A stretch of DNA of 64,000 bases from Tunicatimonas pelagia (lineage in GTDB: Bacteria; Bacteroidota; Bacteroidia; Cytophagales; Cyclobacteriaceae), in the NCBI RefSeq assembly GCF_030506325.1, contig NZ_CP120683.1, positions 5,956,501 through 6,020,500 of the forward strand, in the 5' to 3' direction. Positions 19,195-27,849 of this stretch are shown in pieces; within the stretch, counting starts at the first letter, position 1, and each line of letters starts with the position of its first letter. The translations under genes were made by a program, and so were the position numbers. Below the pieces are notes generated by a model that did not search any database, was not told where the DNA came from, and saw only the letters and a program-made list of their open reading frames with translations.

Positions 19195-20802
19195 CTATTT
19201 TTTACGATTTATTTTGTAAGACTCTGCCAATTTTACTGCCTCAAAAGCATTTACCACCCCACCTGTTGAGGATAGGTTACTAAAATTGATTTGTTTGTCC
19301 GATTTCCCGGGGCAGTTCACTTTTAAGCCATCTAGTTTCACCACTGAGGATAAGATAATTTCTTTCACTTGGGTAGCATCAAGATCGGGATAGTACGACA
19401 TAAGTAGGGCTGCGATTCCGGCAGTGACCGGAGCGGCCATGCTAGTTCCACTCAAACTTTCGTACCCTTGGTTAGGGGTGGTAGAAAATACATCTACCCC
19501 AGGGGCAAATACATCAACCGACCGCTTACCGTAATTAGAGAAGGTAGCTACAAAGTCTTCTTGCCCTTTCCAGGAAGAGGCACCCACCTCAATCCAGTTG
19601 CTAGCTGGTTTTTTATTTTCGTAAATTTTTGAAGGAAAGTTATCGGTCTCGTCAATGTTTTCGCTACTATTCCCAGCAGCGTGAATAATTAGCACGCCTT
19701 TTTCTTCGGCGTAGCGCACCGCCTCATCTACAATAGACTTGTTAGGGGAGAAAGACTTGCCGAAGCTCATATTAATGATTTGAGCACCATTATCTACCGC
19801 ATAATAAATGGCGTTAGCCACATCTTTGTCGCGCTCATCGCCGTTGGGTACCGCCCGAATGGCCATAATCTCTACATGGTCGGCAATACCTTTGGTACCT
19901 AAGTTGTTATGACGATCAGCCGCAATAATACCCGCTACGTGCGTGCCGTGGCGTGAGTCGGGACCAGTAACATCATTGTTACCGTAGAATTTCTCTGAAA
20001 TATCTTCATAATTATCACCAACAATGGTTCGAGGGTTATACTCCAGATTGTAGCCATAATCCACCGCTTGACGATAGTGTTCTATTCCTTCTTCTAATAA
20101 AGATTCATCGAGACCATTCTCAAAGGCGTATTCCATAAACCCTTTGGCCATTAATACAATCTCATCAGAAGATTCCATGTTTCTAACATCTTGCGCGGTG
20201 AGCGAATCCACGTCGAGGTACGCCTCCATCAGTTTCTGAGAGCGAGTAAAGTTCTTATGAAAGTACGTGAAGGCTTGGTATTCTTGCTGAGCTTCAGCCT
20301 GTTTAGTCTCGTACTGTTGTTCAATCTTCTCAAAATAGGCTCGTTCTTTCTTAGGAAGATCGTCTGGGTTGATGTTTTGGTATTTTTCTTTGAGACGGGC
20401 GTATTCCCGGGTTAATTCGTAGGTATCATAATTTACGTGGTCGCCCTCCGACCCGCCAATAAAGTTCCAGCCGTAAACATCGTCTACGTAGCCGTTCTGA
20501 TCATCATCTATCCCATTTCCGGCTACTTCATCCTGATTGATCCATAGCTTTCCCTGCAAATCTTCGTGTTCAATATCCACTCCTGAATCAATAACGGCTA
20601 CTGTCACTTTCTCGCCCTTTCGGTCGGCTAAAATTTGATAAGTTTTTTCAGTACTCACTCCCTGAACCTGATTGGTCAGCGGGTCAAGGTTGTACCAATT
20701 GTCCGGAGCTCGGTTAAGAGAATCAGTAAACGGATCAATGGCTGATGATATGCTAATTTGAGCAAAAATTCCAATAGCAAGTGTCAGGATTTTCAATTTC
20801 AT
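19195..20802 (-). CDS. Secreted subtilisin-like serine protease (S8) with large insertion
   Basis: I prefer the ATG at 20802, which begins a clean signal peptide (MKLKILTLAIGIFAQISISS), over the ATG 12 codons upstream. In the 535-residue product the triad is Asp72 (VIDSGVD), His285 (HGTHVAGI) and Ser454 (GTSMAAPVTAG), with oxyanion Asn378 (HAAGNSS). Asp and His are about 213 residues apart, far more than in plain subtilisins; the insert is charged, helical and coiled-coil-like (KEKYQNINPDDLPKKERAYF). It may act as a regulatory or docking module. There is no type IX sorting domain at the C-terminus. It is flanked by its own terminator. Confidence 0.93.
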   Translation of the reverse strand: MKLKILTLAIGIFAQISISSAIDPFTDSLNRAPDNWYNLDPLTNQVQGVSTEKTYQILADRKGEKVTVAVIDSGVDIEHEDLQGKLWINQDEVAGNGIDDDQNGYVDDVYGWNFIGGSEGDHVNYDTYELTREYARLKEKYQNINPDDLPKKERAYFEKIEQQYETKQAEAQQEYQAFTYFHKNFTRSQKLMEAYLDVDSLTAQDVRNMESSDEIVLMAKGFMEYAFENGLDESLLEEGIEHYRQAVDYGYNLEYNPRTIVGDNYEDISEKFYGNNDVTGPDSRHGTHVAGIIAADRHNNLGTKGIADHVEIMAIRAVPNGDERDKDVANAIYYAVDNGAQIINMSFGKSFSPNKSIVDEAVRYAEEKGVLIIHAAGNSSENIDETDNFPSKIYENKKPASNWIEVGASSWKGQEDFVATFSNYGKRSVDVFAPGVDVFSTTPNQGYESLSGTSMAAPVTAGIAALLMSYYPDLDATQVKEIILSSVVKLDGLKVNCPGKSDKQINFSNLSSTGGVVNAFEAVKLAESYKINRKK

Positions 20803-21067
20803 AAATGTAAGTTTTTTACAATCTTTAAAGATAAGCAAAAATATTCACAAAATAACATTATTTATTGCAATAATATCAACCAAAACCCAATAGAGTAGCG
20901 AACTTGATGTTGTTACAATAACCAAGTAAAGCCGAAGTAAAGTTTGGTACAAATAGAGTTTTTTAGCGAGAGCAAAAGAGAAGGCTGGTATTATGAGTTA
21001 GCAAAGGCTACAGAAAGTTTGTATCTTTCGGGTTAGTAAAAAGATAGCAACGTAACCACTATCGGCT

Positions 21068-24000
21068 ATGAGAACACTATTACTGGCGTGTTTGGGAACC
21101 ATGATCTACCAAGTGAATTTGGCTCAATTGGTTCCGACTACTATGTTTACCCTGCTTCCTCCTGATGAAACCGGTATTGAATTCCGTAATGACATAGAAG
21201 ATACTAGAGAGCGTAGTATTTTAATCTATTCTAACTACTACGGTGGAGGTGGAGTAGGAATAGGAGATATTAACAGTGATGGGCTACCCGATATTTTCTT
21301 GGCCGGAAATTTAGTGGGTGATCGCCTTTATCTCAATCAAGGTAATTTAAAGTTTGAAGATATAACCCAGCAAGCAGGTATACAGAATAATGGAGGTTGG
21401 TCTTCGGGAGTTGTATTGGGTGATGTAAACCAAGATGGTTATCTGGATATTTACGTAACGCGTGAGCTATACGATCATCAGCCCGAGCTACGAAAAAATA
21501 AACTTTACATTAATACTTTAGGCAAAACGGGTAAGGTCGGATTTGAAGAAGCATCGGCCGAGTACGGAGTAGATAATAGTGAACGAACCCGTCACGCTAC
21601 ATTTTTAGACTACGACCAAGATGGCGATTTTGATCTTTTTCTGCTGAATCAACCGCCTAATCCTGGCGATTATTCATCTTTCTACGGAACCGAGTTGTTG
21701 CAAGATAAATACAGCCCTCGCCTGCTACAAAACCAGGGTGGTCAGTTTGCTGATGTAACCGAAGCCGCCGGATTGCTTAGACCCGGGTTTGCCAACAGTG
21801 TGTCGGCTAGCGATTTGAACGGCGACGGCTGGACAGACCTTTACGTTAGTAATGATTTTGAGGCACCGGATTTCATCTACTTTAATAATGGCGATGGTAC
21901 TTTCTCAGAGGGTGCTCAAGATGTAACGCGTCACACTTCTTTTTACAGCATGGGAGTGGATGCGGGCGATATTAATAACGATGGACTGCTAGATGTAGTT
22001 GTAGCCGATATGGTAGCTGAAGATAACTATCGGCTTAAGGCGAACATGAGTGGTATGAATCCTGCCGCTTTTTGGCAAGTGGTTGAAGATGGCGGTCATT
22101 ATCAATATATGTTCAATACTTTGCAGTTAAACACCGCATTGCCTGGAAATACTGAGCTTGAGGGGCAAAGCACCACAACAAACGGAGGGTATCTTCGGGA
22201 TATTGCCCAGCTAGCAGGAGTAGCGTCTACCGATTGGAGTTGGTCTACGCTATTTGCCGACTTGGATAACGATGGTTGGAAAGACCTGCATATTACCAAC
22301 GGTTTGCTGCGGGATATTCGCAATAGCGATGCCTCCAAAAAATTTGCCAAGTACATTGAATCGGCTATCAGTGCTTACTTAGCCAAGAACCCTAATCCGG
22401 AAGGAATTTCTATCTGGGATATTGCCGATATTAATGAAGCCTTGGCCTTAACGCCTTCGGTACCGCTAATGAACTACGCCTACCACAATAAGGGCAACCA
22501 AGAGGATGCCTTACCAACTTTCGAGAAGGTGAGCGAAGCGTGGGGCTTAGATCAGGAGACCTTTTCTAGCGGGTCAGCGTACGCGGATCTGGATAATGAC
22601 GGTGATCTTGATCTAGTAATTAACAATGTGAATGCGGTAGCAATGGTGTACCGCAATAACGCTCAAGAGGTACTGGATAATCATTATCTGCGGGTGAATC
22701 TGGTAGCGGACGATCCGGCAGTAACCAACTTGGGAGTAAAAATATGGGCTGAAACTGGTGGGGATACACAGTTTTTCGAGACTACCAGTGTGCGCGGTAT
22801 GTACTCTACCAGTGAATCTATTGTTCATATTGGGTTAGGCCGTCAGGCGAGTGTAGATAAGTTACGAATACGTTGGCCCAATGGGCGTGAACAGCTGCTG
22901 GAAGAAGTACTTGCTGACCAAACCATTCAGGTGCGCTACGCCAATGCCCGTGCAGTCGACCAGCCGCTCTCTTACAATCAGGGAGTAAGTCAGCCGCTTT
23001 TTACCAATGTAACCAGTGAGCAGTCGCCCGCCATTCAACATGAAGAAAATAATTTTGATGACTTTGAGAAGCAAGTTTTACTTCCCCACCGCATGTCAGA
23101 TTTGGGGCCAGCTTTAGCTACCGGAGATGTGAACGGCGATGGGCAGGATGATTTCTATCTGGGGGGAGCTGCCGGACAACCGGGTCAGTTGTTTCTCCAG
23201 CAAGAGGACGGAACATTTATCGCTGCTTCGCAAGAAGCTTGGCAGATAAATACTGCTAGTGAAGATATGGGTAGTGTCTTTTTTGATGCCGACGGTGACG
23301 GCGATGAGGATTTATACGTAGTAAGCGGAGGAAATGAATTTGCTCCTCAATCGGCTAAGTACCAAGATCGGCTTTATTTGAACGACGGTAACGGAGCATT
23401 TGCTTTGGCAGCAGATGCTTTGCCTACTCTGCGGAATAGTGGCTCAAAAGTATACCCTGAAGATATTGATCAAGACGGTGATTTAGATTTATTTGTAGCG
23501 GGGAGGCACATTCCCTGGAGTTACCCTGAGCCCGCCAGTAGCACGCTGCTGCTTAACGAAGGGGGCAAATTTACTGATGTTAGCGATCAGCTTTGCCCTG
23601 ATTTAAAGAACATCGGTATGGTGAATGATGCTGTCTGGGTAGATTTTTCTGGTGATGGCCGACAAGACTTGGTGTTGGCAGGGGAGTGGATGCCGATCAC
23701 GCTACTACAAAACGATGGAAATACTTTTACGAACGTTACGGCCAACTACGAGCTAGAGGGCAGTACCGGGTGGTGGTTTAGTGTAGCTGCTGCTGATATG
23801 GACGGTGATGGCGACCAGGACGTGATAGCTGGAAACCTGGGGATGAATTATAAGTACCAAGCTAGCGATGAAGAACCCTTCGAGGTGTTTTACTACGACT
23901 TCGATGAAAACGGTTCTAAAGATGTGGTGCTAGCCTATTATAATTTCGGTATTCAGTACCCACTGCGAGGTCGTTCCTGCTCTTCTCAGCAAGTGCCGAT

Positions 24001-24487
24001 GATTAAGGACAAATTTAAATCGTATGATTTGTTTGCCTCGGCCGATTTAGTAGATGTCTATGAAGAAAATGCTTTAGAAGAATCTTTGAACTATCGAGCC
24101 AACACGTTTGCTTCGGTGTACCTGGAAAATACTGGAAACGGCACCTTTAAGCAACATGTTTTACCGGCTGAAGCGCAGTTTTCATCAGTTAACGATATTC
24201 TCATTGCTGACTATAATCAAGATCAAAATCTGGATATTCTACTAGCGGGTAATCTGTACGGATCGGAGATAGAAACCACGCGTAATGATGCAGGAGTAGG
24301 GCTAGTGTTGTTAGGCGATGGACAAGGCAAATTCCAAACGCTTACTCCGGCTGCAAGTGGCTTCTTTGTGCCTTCTGATGTAAAAGATATGGCCGTTGTT
24401 CAGAGCACACGGGGGAAGCAGGTGCTGGTAGGAAGCAACAATAGCCAAGTACAAATTTTCCGGTTAGATGCTCAGAAAGTGCCCTGA
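21068..24487 (+). CDS. Large FG-GAP/VCBS-repeat protein with ASPIC/UnbV domain (CRTAC1-like)
   Basis: This 1139-residue secreted protein is built of many FG-GAP/VCBS blades with calcium-binding D-x-N/D-x-D-G motifs (DINSDGLPD, DVNQDGYLDI, DLNGDGWTD, DADGDGDED). They form two propellers flanking an ASPIC/UnbV domain at about 540-630 (GMYSTSESIVHIGLG, LRIRWPNG). Such proteins are abundant in marine Bacteroidota and are thought to be surface adhesion or ligand-binding proteins; no enzymatic role is established. A signal peptide covers about the first 20 residues. Its stop codon abuts the stop codon of the convergent gene without a spacer base. Confidence 0.92.
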   Translation: MRTLLLACLGTMIYQVNLAQLVPTTMFTLLPPDETGIEFRNDIEDTRERSILIYSNYYGGGGVGIGDINSDGLPDIFLAGNLVGDRLYLNQGNLKFEDITQQAGIQNNGGWSSGVVLGDVNQDGYLDIYVTRELYDHQPELRKNKLYINTLGKTGKVGFEEASAEYGVDNSERTRHATFLDYDQDGDFDLFLLNQPPNPGDYSSFYGTELLQDKYSPRLLQNQGGQFADVTEAAGLLRPGFANSVSASDLNGDGWTDLYVSNDFEAPDFIYFNNGDGTFSEGAQDVTRHTSFYSMGVDAGDINNDGLLDVVVADMVAEDNYRLKANMSGMNPAAFWQVVEDGGHYQYMFNTLQLNTALPGNTELEGQSTTTNGGYLRDIAQLAGVASTDWSWSTLFADLDNDGWKDLHITNGLLRDIRNSDASKKFAKYIESAISAYLAKNPNPEGISIWDIADINEALALTPSVPLMNYAYHNKGNQEDALPTFEKVSEAWGLDQETFSSGSAYADLDNDGDLDLVINNVNAVAMVYRNNAQEVLDNHYLRVNLVADDPAVTNLGVKIWAETGGDTQFFETTSVRGMYSTSESIVHIGLGRQASVDKLRIRWPNGREQLLEEVLADQTIQVRYANARAVDQPLSYNQGVSQPLFTNVTSEQSPAIQHEENNFDDFEKQVLLPHRMSDLGPALATGDVNGDGQDDFYLGGAAGQPGQLFLQQEDGTFIAASQEAWQINTASEDMGSVFFDADGDGDEDLYVVSGGNEFAPQSAKYQDRLYLNDGNGAFALAADALPTLRNSGSKVYPEDIDQDGDLDLFVAGRHIPWSYPEPASSTLLLNEGGKFTDVSDQLCPDLKNIGMVNDAVWVDFSGDGRQDLVLAGEWMPITLLQNDGNTFTNVTANYELEGSTGWWFSVAAADMDGDGDQDVIAGNLGMNYKYQASDEEPFEVFYYDFDENGSKDVVLAYYNFGIQYPLRGRSCSSQQVPMIKDKFKSYDLFASADLVDVYEENALEESLNYRANTFASVYLENTGNGTFKQHVLPAEAQFSSVNDILIADYNQDQNLDILLAGNLYGSEIETTRNDAGVGLVLLGDGQGKFQTLTPAASGFFVPSDVKDMAVVQSTRGKQVLVGSNNSQVQIFRLDAQKVP

Positions 24488-25915
24488 TTATTTTTCGCGA
24501 GGCATGATGTGCAAAATAATCCTTTGATAGCGACTCAGGCTAGGTGTACCACTATCGGTTACTTGTAAAATGATATGGGTAGTCTGAGGTGTGGTTAATT
24601 TCGCCTTAGCCGGGATTTTAACTTGCAGCTTCGCCTGATCGGTGTTCTCCAACTCAATAAACCCTAGCCAAGATTGCTCCCAGTAGCTCCCCGCTTCGGG
24701 ATAATGAATCCACTGGTAACGCAATGCATCCCCGTCAGGGTCTGAACTAGCCGAAGCATCTAGGGTAATTTCTTCACCAACAGCAATTGCGATTTCTTTT
24801 TCGTTAGAAACAACTGCCCGAGGAGGATGATTAGCCTCCTCATAAGACTGAATACACCAATCCATACGAGCTGCAAAATCATGTTGAAAGGCTTCGCGCC
24901 AGCGCCAGATAGTTGCGTGATTGCTAATGTAAATTCGCCCATCATTACCTACTACTTCATCTTGGGCATCCGTCCATATTGGCCGAGTCTCCGGCTGGGC
25001 TTCTTCTCGATTTTGGTAAGGTTTAAATCGCGGCTGGTATAATTCGTAACGACCACCCCAGCCGCCGTAGTCGGGACGTTCCGGTACGTTTAAACCATTA
25101 TCAATTAACGACAGAAAGCTAGGCGTGTCTCCCTCCATAGCGTACTCAATTTCAGGGTACTGCTTGCCTAACGGCCCGTGTTCATTTATGATATGCTCAC
25201 GTAGCCAGGGGTTCTTAACCAAGGTAGTATCAGCACCAGACGCAAACTTACGGTGGGGCTCGCCTGAGATACCCGCCCAAGTAGCGTGTCGGTAATTTTC
25301 TCCTGGGCTCACAATGTAAAACAGATCAGGAAACTCTTTACGAATCCAGGGAGCCGAATCATCCTGATCAGAAATAGTGTGTACCCGTATTTTTTCAATA
25401 AAGCGGGCTAGCTCGGTAGGGGTACGGGTCTTTTGCACTTTCCATAGCGATTGTGCCAGCACATTGGCTCCACCCCATACGGTTATCCACACTGGCCGAT
25501 CATCTTCTTTATCCACTACTTCTATCAACCAGTCAGAGCCTTCAGAGTCCATGCCAGCTCCCACTCCGCGCATACCGTAGCGGGCAATTCCTTTTTTAGT
25601 CACTGCATGAAAATGCTCTTCCGGAGGAAAGCCTGATGCATGCCGTAGTAAATTTGTGCGTACTTTTCCGTAGGCTTCAACAATTTCCCGAATGCGCCAT
25701 TCAGCCGTGGTATCGCGCAAGTGGGTTGAGGTAGTGGCAATAAGTGCTTCGGTGTCAAAATGGTTGCTGTATACCAAAAAGCGGACGAGCGACTGGGCGT
25801 CATCTGGTTCGTTCTCAATGTCAGTAAGCACCACCACTCGGGCCCTTTCTTGGGAAAGAGCGGAGTGGGTAATGATTAAAAAAAGTGCAAGAAAGATGGA
25901 GGTGGCTATTTTCAC
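24488..25915 (-). CDS. DUF1593 / Sde182-like protein with nucleoside-hydrolase-like fold
   Basis: After a signal peptide (about 1-21) the protein opens with VVVLTDIENEPDDAQSL, the nucleoside-hydrolase-like DUF1593 signature, whose acidic cluster (Asp32, Glu37, Asp39, Asp40) resembles the calcium site of nucleoside hydrolases. The last ~95 residues form an Ig-like beta-sandwich (LDASASSDPDGDALRYQWIHYP) seen in cellulose-binding Sde182 relatives. Members are often found near glycan genes, and cleavage or binding of a glycoside is possible, but the reaction is unproven. Length 475 residues is usual. Confidence 0.88.
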   Translation of the reverse strand: MKIATSIFLALFLIITHSALSQERARVVVLTDIENEPDDAQSLVRFLVYSNHFDTEALIATTSTHLRDTTAEWRIREIVEAYGKVRTNLLRHASGFPPEEHFHAVTKKGIARYGMRGVGAGMDSEGSDWLIEVVDKEDDRPVWITVWGGANVLAQSLWKVQKTRTPTELARFIEKIRVHTISDQDDSAPWIRKEFPDLFYIVSPGENYRHATWAGISGEPHRKFASGADTTLVKNPWLREHIINEHGPLGKQYPEIEYAMEGDTPSFLSLIDNGLNVPERPDYGGWGGRYELYQPRFKPYQNREEAQPETRPIWTDAQDEVVGNDGRIYISNHATIWRWREAFQHDFAARMDWCIQSYEEANHPPRAVVSNEKEIAIAVGEEITLDASASSDPDGDALRYQWIHYPEAGSYWEQSWLGFIELENTDQAKLQVKIPAKAKLTTPQTTHIILQVTDSGTPSLSRYQRIILHIMPREK

Positions 25916-26096
25916 GATAGGTTGGGTTGGAAAATAGTAATATAGTTAGTTTTGCTAAAAAATAGCAATCAGCTTCAGCAAGTGTCTTCACAGACAAACA
26001 AGCGACTCACTTTGGGATATTAGTAAATTCTACTTGGCTACTTCCGGAGAACAGAGTCAGCCAGCAATGGCTATACCTAAAAGGTAATAGGGCGAA

Positions 26097-26318
26097 CTAC
26101 TGACTAATGATTGGTTGAGGGGAAGAAGCAGTTGATGTCTCAGCGGTAGTTTGATAATACTTGGGTAGGTGCTGGTGGAGGTGAATATCCAGCAATTCCT
26201 GATTTGTCTCTTGAATAGCCTCAGTGTCTACCGGAGACAAATAAGCAAACCAAAGGGCTAGTTGAAAGAGCAAGTAGATACCTATGACGAAATTCCCAAT
26301 ACGCCAGTACGTAGTCAC
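26097..26318 (-). CDS. Small single-pass membrane protein downstream of the NRAMP-like gene
   Basis: A frame of 73 codons starts 56 bases after the transporter gene on the same strand. It has one membrane helix (about residues 8-27, GNFVIGIYLLFQLALWFAYL) and a hydrophilic tail of about 45 residues rich in Gln, Thr and Ser. Helix position and strand suggest an accessory of the transporter, but no family is recognised. A competing frame (26221-26406) overlaps both genes and looks worse. Confidence 0.5.
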   Translation of the reverse strand: MTTYWRIGNFVIGIYLLFQLALWFAYLSPVDTEAIQETNQELLDIHLHQHLPKYYQTTAETSTASSPQPIISQ

Positions 26319-26374
26319 GACGAATACTTCTTTTAATGTAGTGTATCAATATTAATAAAAATAATCTTATAATA

Positions 26375-27769
26375 CTAAAAAAACTTTGCAATACTATACA
26401 CGCCAATGAAGATAATAACCAGCGAGCTAGTCCAGAAGGCTACATCGTACACCAATGTGGGAGTAAGAGCTTTTGGTAGCCGATGGTAGCGAAAGTGATA
26501 CGCTGCAAAAACAATGATTAGCAATAGGATGGAGGTGACAAACCCTCCAATCAGAATCATGAGTACAGGTAATTGAATGAAGAGAAACAGCAGCGTCCAG
26601 ACCAGAGGAAATACCCAGGCTAATACCGCAATGCTGCGCTTCCGAACCTGAGGATCGTAAAAATTGATCCAGCCCATCTGACCAAAACAGTCAGAAAATA
26701 TGCGAGTCCAACTAGCCAGAGCAGCAAACAATGTAGAAAATAGCACAACTAACGCTCCCAATAGAAATACTGACTTTGCCCCTGGCCCCAGTGTTTCGGT
26801 GTAAATCCGAGAAAGAGCTTCTACCATCTGGTAGCCTTCCGGAATATCTCCACTTTGGTGCAGAATAGCGGCACCCAATAGGTAAAAAACGGCAGTTACC
26901 ACCGTATACACAACCATAGAAAGCAGCGCATCCCAGTACATTACCCGAATCCAGCCATTCGCTCTTCGTAACCAAGCGACTTCATCTTCTGAGTGAGAAC
27001 TACCCGATCGTGAGCCGTTCGGGTGCGGACCAACAAAGCGGGCGTAGCCTTTCTCAATACACCAATAGTTGTAGTACATGATTTCGTCACCACCCACTCC
27101 GGTAATTCCAAAAGCACCTAAAGTTATTACTACGGCACTAGCTGGAAGCTGAAACTGAAGACCGGATAGCACATCTTCCCAGGATAAAGCGTAGGAGGTA
27201 TATTGTAAAAAAAATAGTGAAGCAAAAGTGAGCAGCGTAAACAGCCCAATCATCACAATGGCAAATTTCTCAATAAACTGATAATATCCCTGAAAGATGA
27301 GTAGTGCCGCTAGAGTGGCTGCTAGAAATGCCCAAACAGTAGTATTTACCGCCGGAAAAGCAATATTCAGGGTAAGGGCGACGCCACCCACAATTCCGCC
27401 CACTTGCAGTAGCTTAAAAAGCTGAATAAACAGCCAAGTCCAGAGAGTCCAGTTAGTTCCTCGCAACCGAGGGCCGGGTAAGCGATTGAAGGCCGTCATC
27501 ACCGTTTCACCCGAGTAAATAGCGTGCTTACCAAATTCCAGTTGAAGCGTTACTTTCACCAAGCAGCTCAAAATGATGACCCAAAAGGTAACAAATCCGG
27601 CTCGAGCTCCTAAGGTAGTGGTAGCGATCAATTCTCCCGAACCCACAATGGCAGCTGATAGAATGAAGCCAGGGCCGAGCTTTTTCAGGGTTCCGCCAAA
27701 AGTATTCGGAGGCTCCTGAATAGCTTCTGGCTCAAGTACGTAGGGATTGTTGGTAGTAGTAGCGATAAT
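26375..27769 (-). CDS. NRAMP-like metal-ion transporter family protein, atypical start
   Basis: About eleven hydrophobic helices in the LeuT-like NRAMP arrangement are seen. The first GTG, at 27646, would cut helix 1 in half. The frame stays open upstream to a stop at 27770-27772 and encodes the usual family N-terminus (NTFGGTLKKLGPGFILSAA), so translation must begin upstream; the only start-like codons there are ATT at 27767-27769 or ATC just after it. Helix 1 has GPGF in place of the DPGN metal motif, and helix 6 has GITGVGGDEI in place of the MPH motif, so transport of Mn2+ or Fe2+ should not be assumed. The 70-residue hydrophilic loop with SRSGSSHSEDE is also unusual. Confidence 0.82.
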   Translation of the reverse strand: MIATTTNNPYVLEPEAIQEPPNTFGGTLKKLGPGFILSAAIVGSGELIATTTLGARAGFVTFWVIILSCLVKVTLQLEFGKHAIYSGETVMTAFNRLPGPRLRGTNWTLWTWLFIQLFKLLQVGGIVGGVALTLNIAFPAVNTTVWAFLAATLAALLIFQGYYQFIEKFAIVMIGLFTLLTFASLFFLQYTSYALSWEDVLSGLQFQLPASAVVITLGAFGITGVGGDEIMYYNYWCIEKGYARFVGPHPNGSRSGSSHSEDEVAWLRRANGWIRVMYWDALLSMVVYTVVTAVFYLLGAAILHQSGDIPEGYQMVEALSRIYTETLGPGAKSVFLLGALVVLFSTLFAALASWTRIFSDCFGQMGWINFYDPQVRKRSIAVLAWVFPLVWTLLFLFIQLPVLMILIGGFVTSILLLIIVFAAYHFRYHRLPKALTPTLVYDVAFWTSSLVIIFIGVYSIAKFF

Positions 27770-27778
27770 CTAATATTA

Positions 27779-27846
27779 GGGAGGCCGGAAACTGGAAGCC
27801 GGAGACCAAAAAAATACGGTTTCCAGACTCCGGTCTCCCGTCTCCG
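27779..27846. repeat. Dispersed repeat A: GGAGACC/GGTCTCC word palindrome
   Basis: The spacer before the NRAMP-like gene is a mosaic of GGAAACTGG, GGAGACC, GGTTTCC and GGTCTCC words arranged as an imperfect hairpin around an A7 loop. Related mosaics occur at 52683-52714, 53677-53747 and 61681-61712. It lies just downstream of the DUF4301 start side and could fold in RNA as a terminator-like stem. Confidence 0.75.
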
Positions 27847-27849
27847 TTT

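Noticed and set aside
20836-20843. TAnnTTTG-like element ahead of the subtilase gene (- strand)
   Set aside because: The nearest -33 TTG is 24 bases away, outside the usual 19-21, so the call is too weak.
26221-26406. A 61-codon - strand frame overlapping the transporter end
   Set aside because: It overlaps both the transporter and the better small-protein frame, and looks like a frame shadow.
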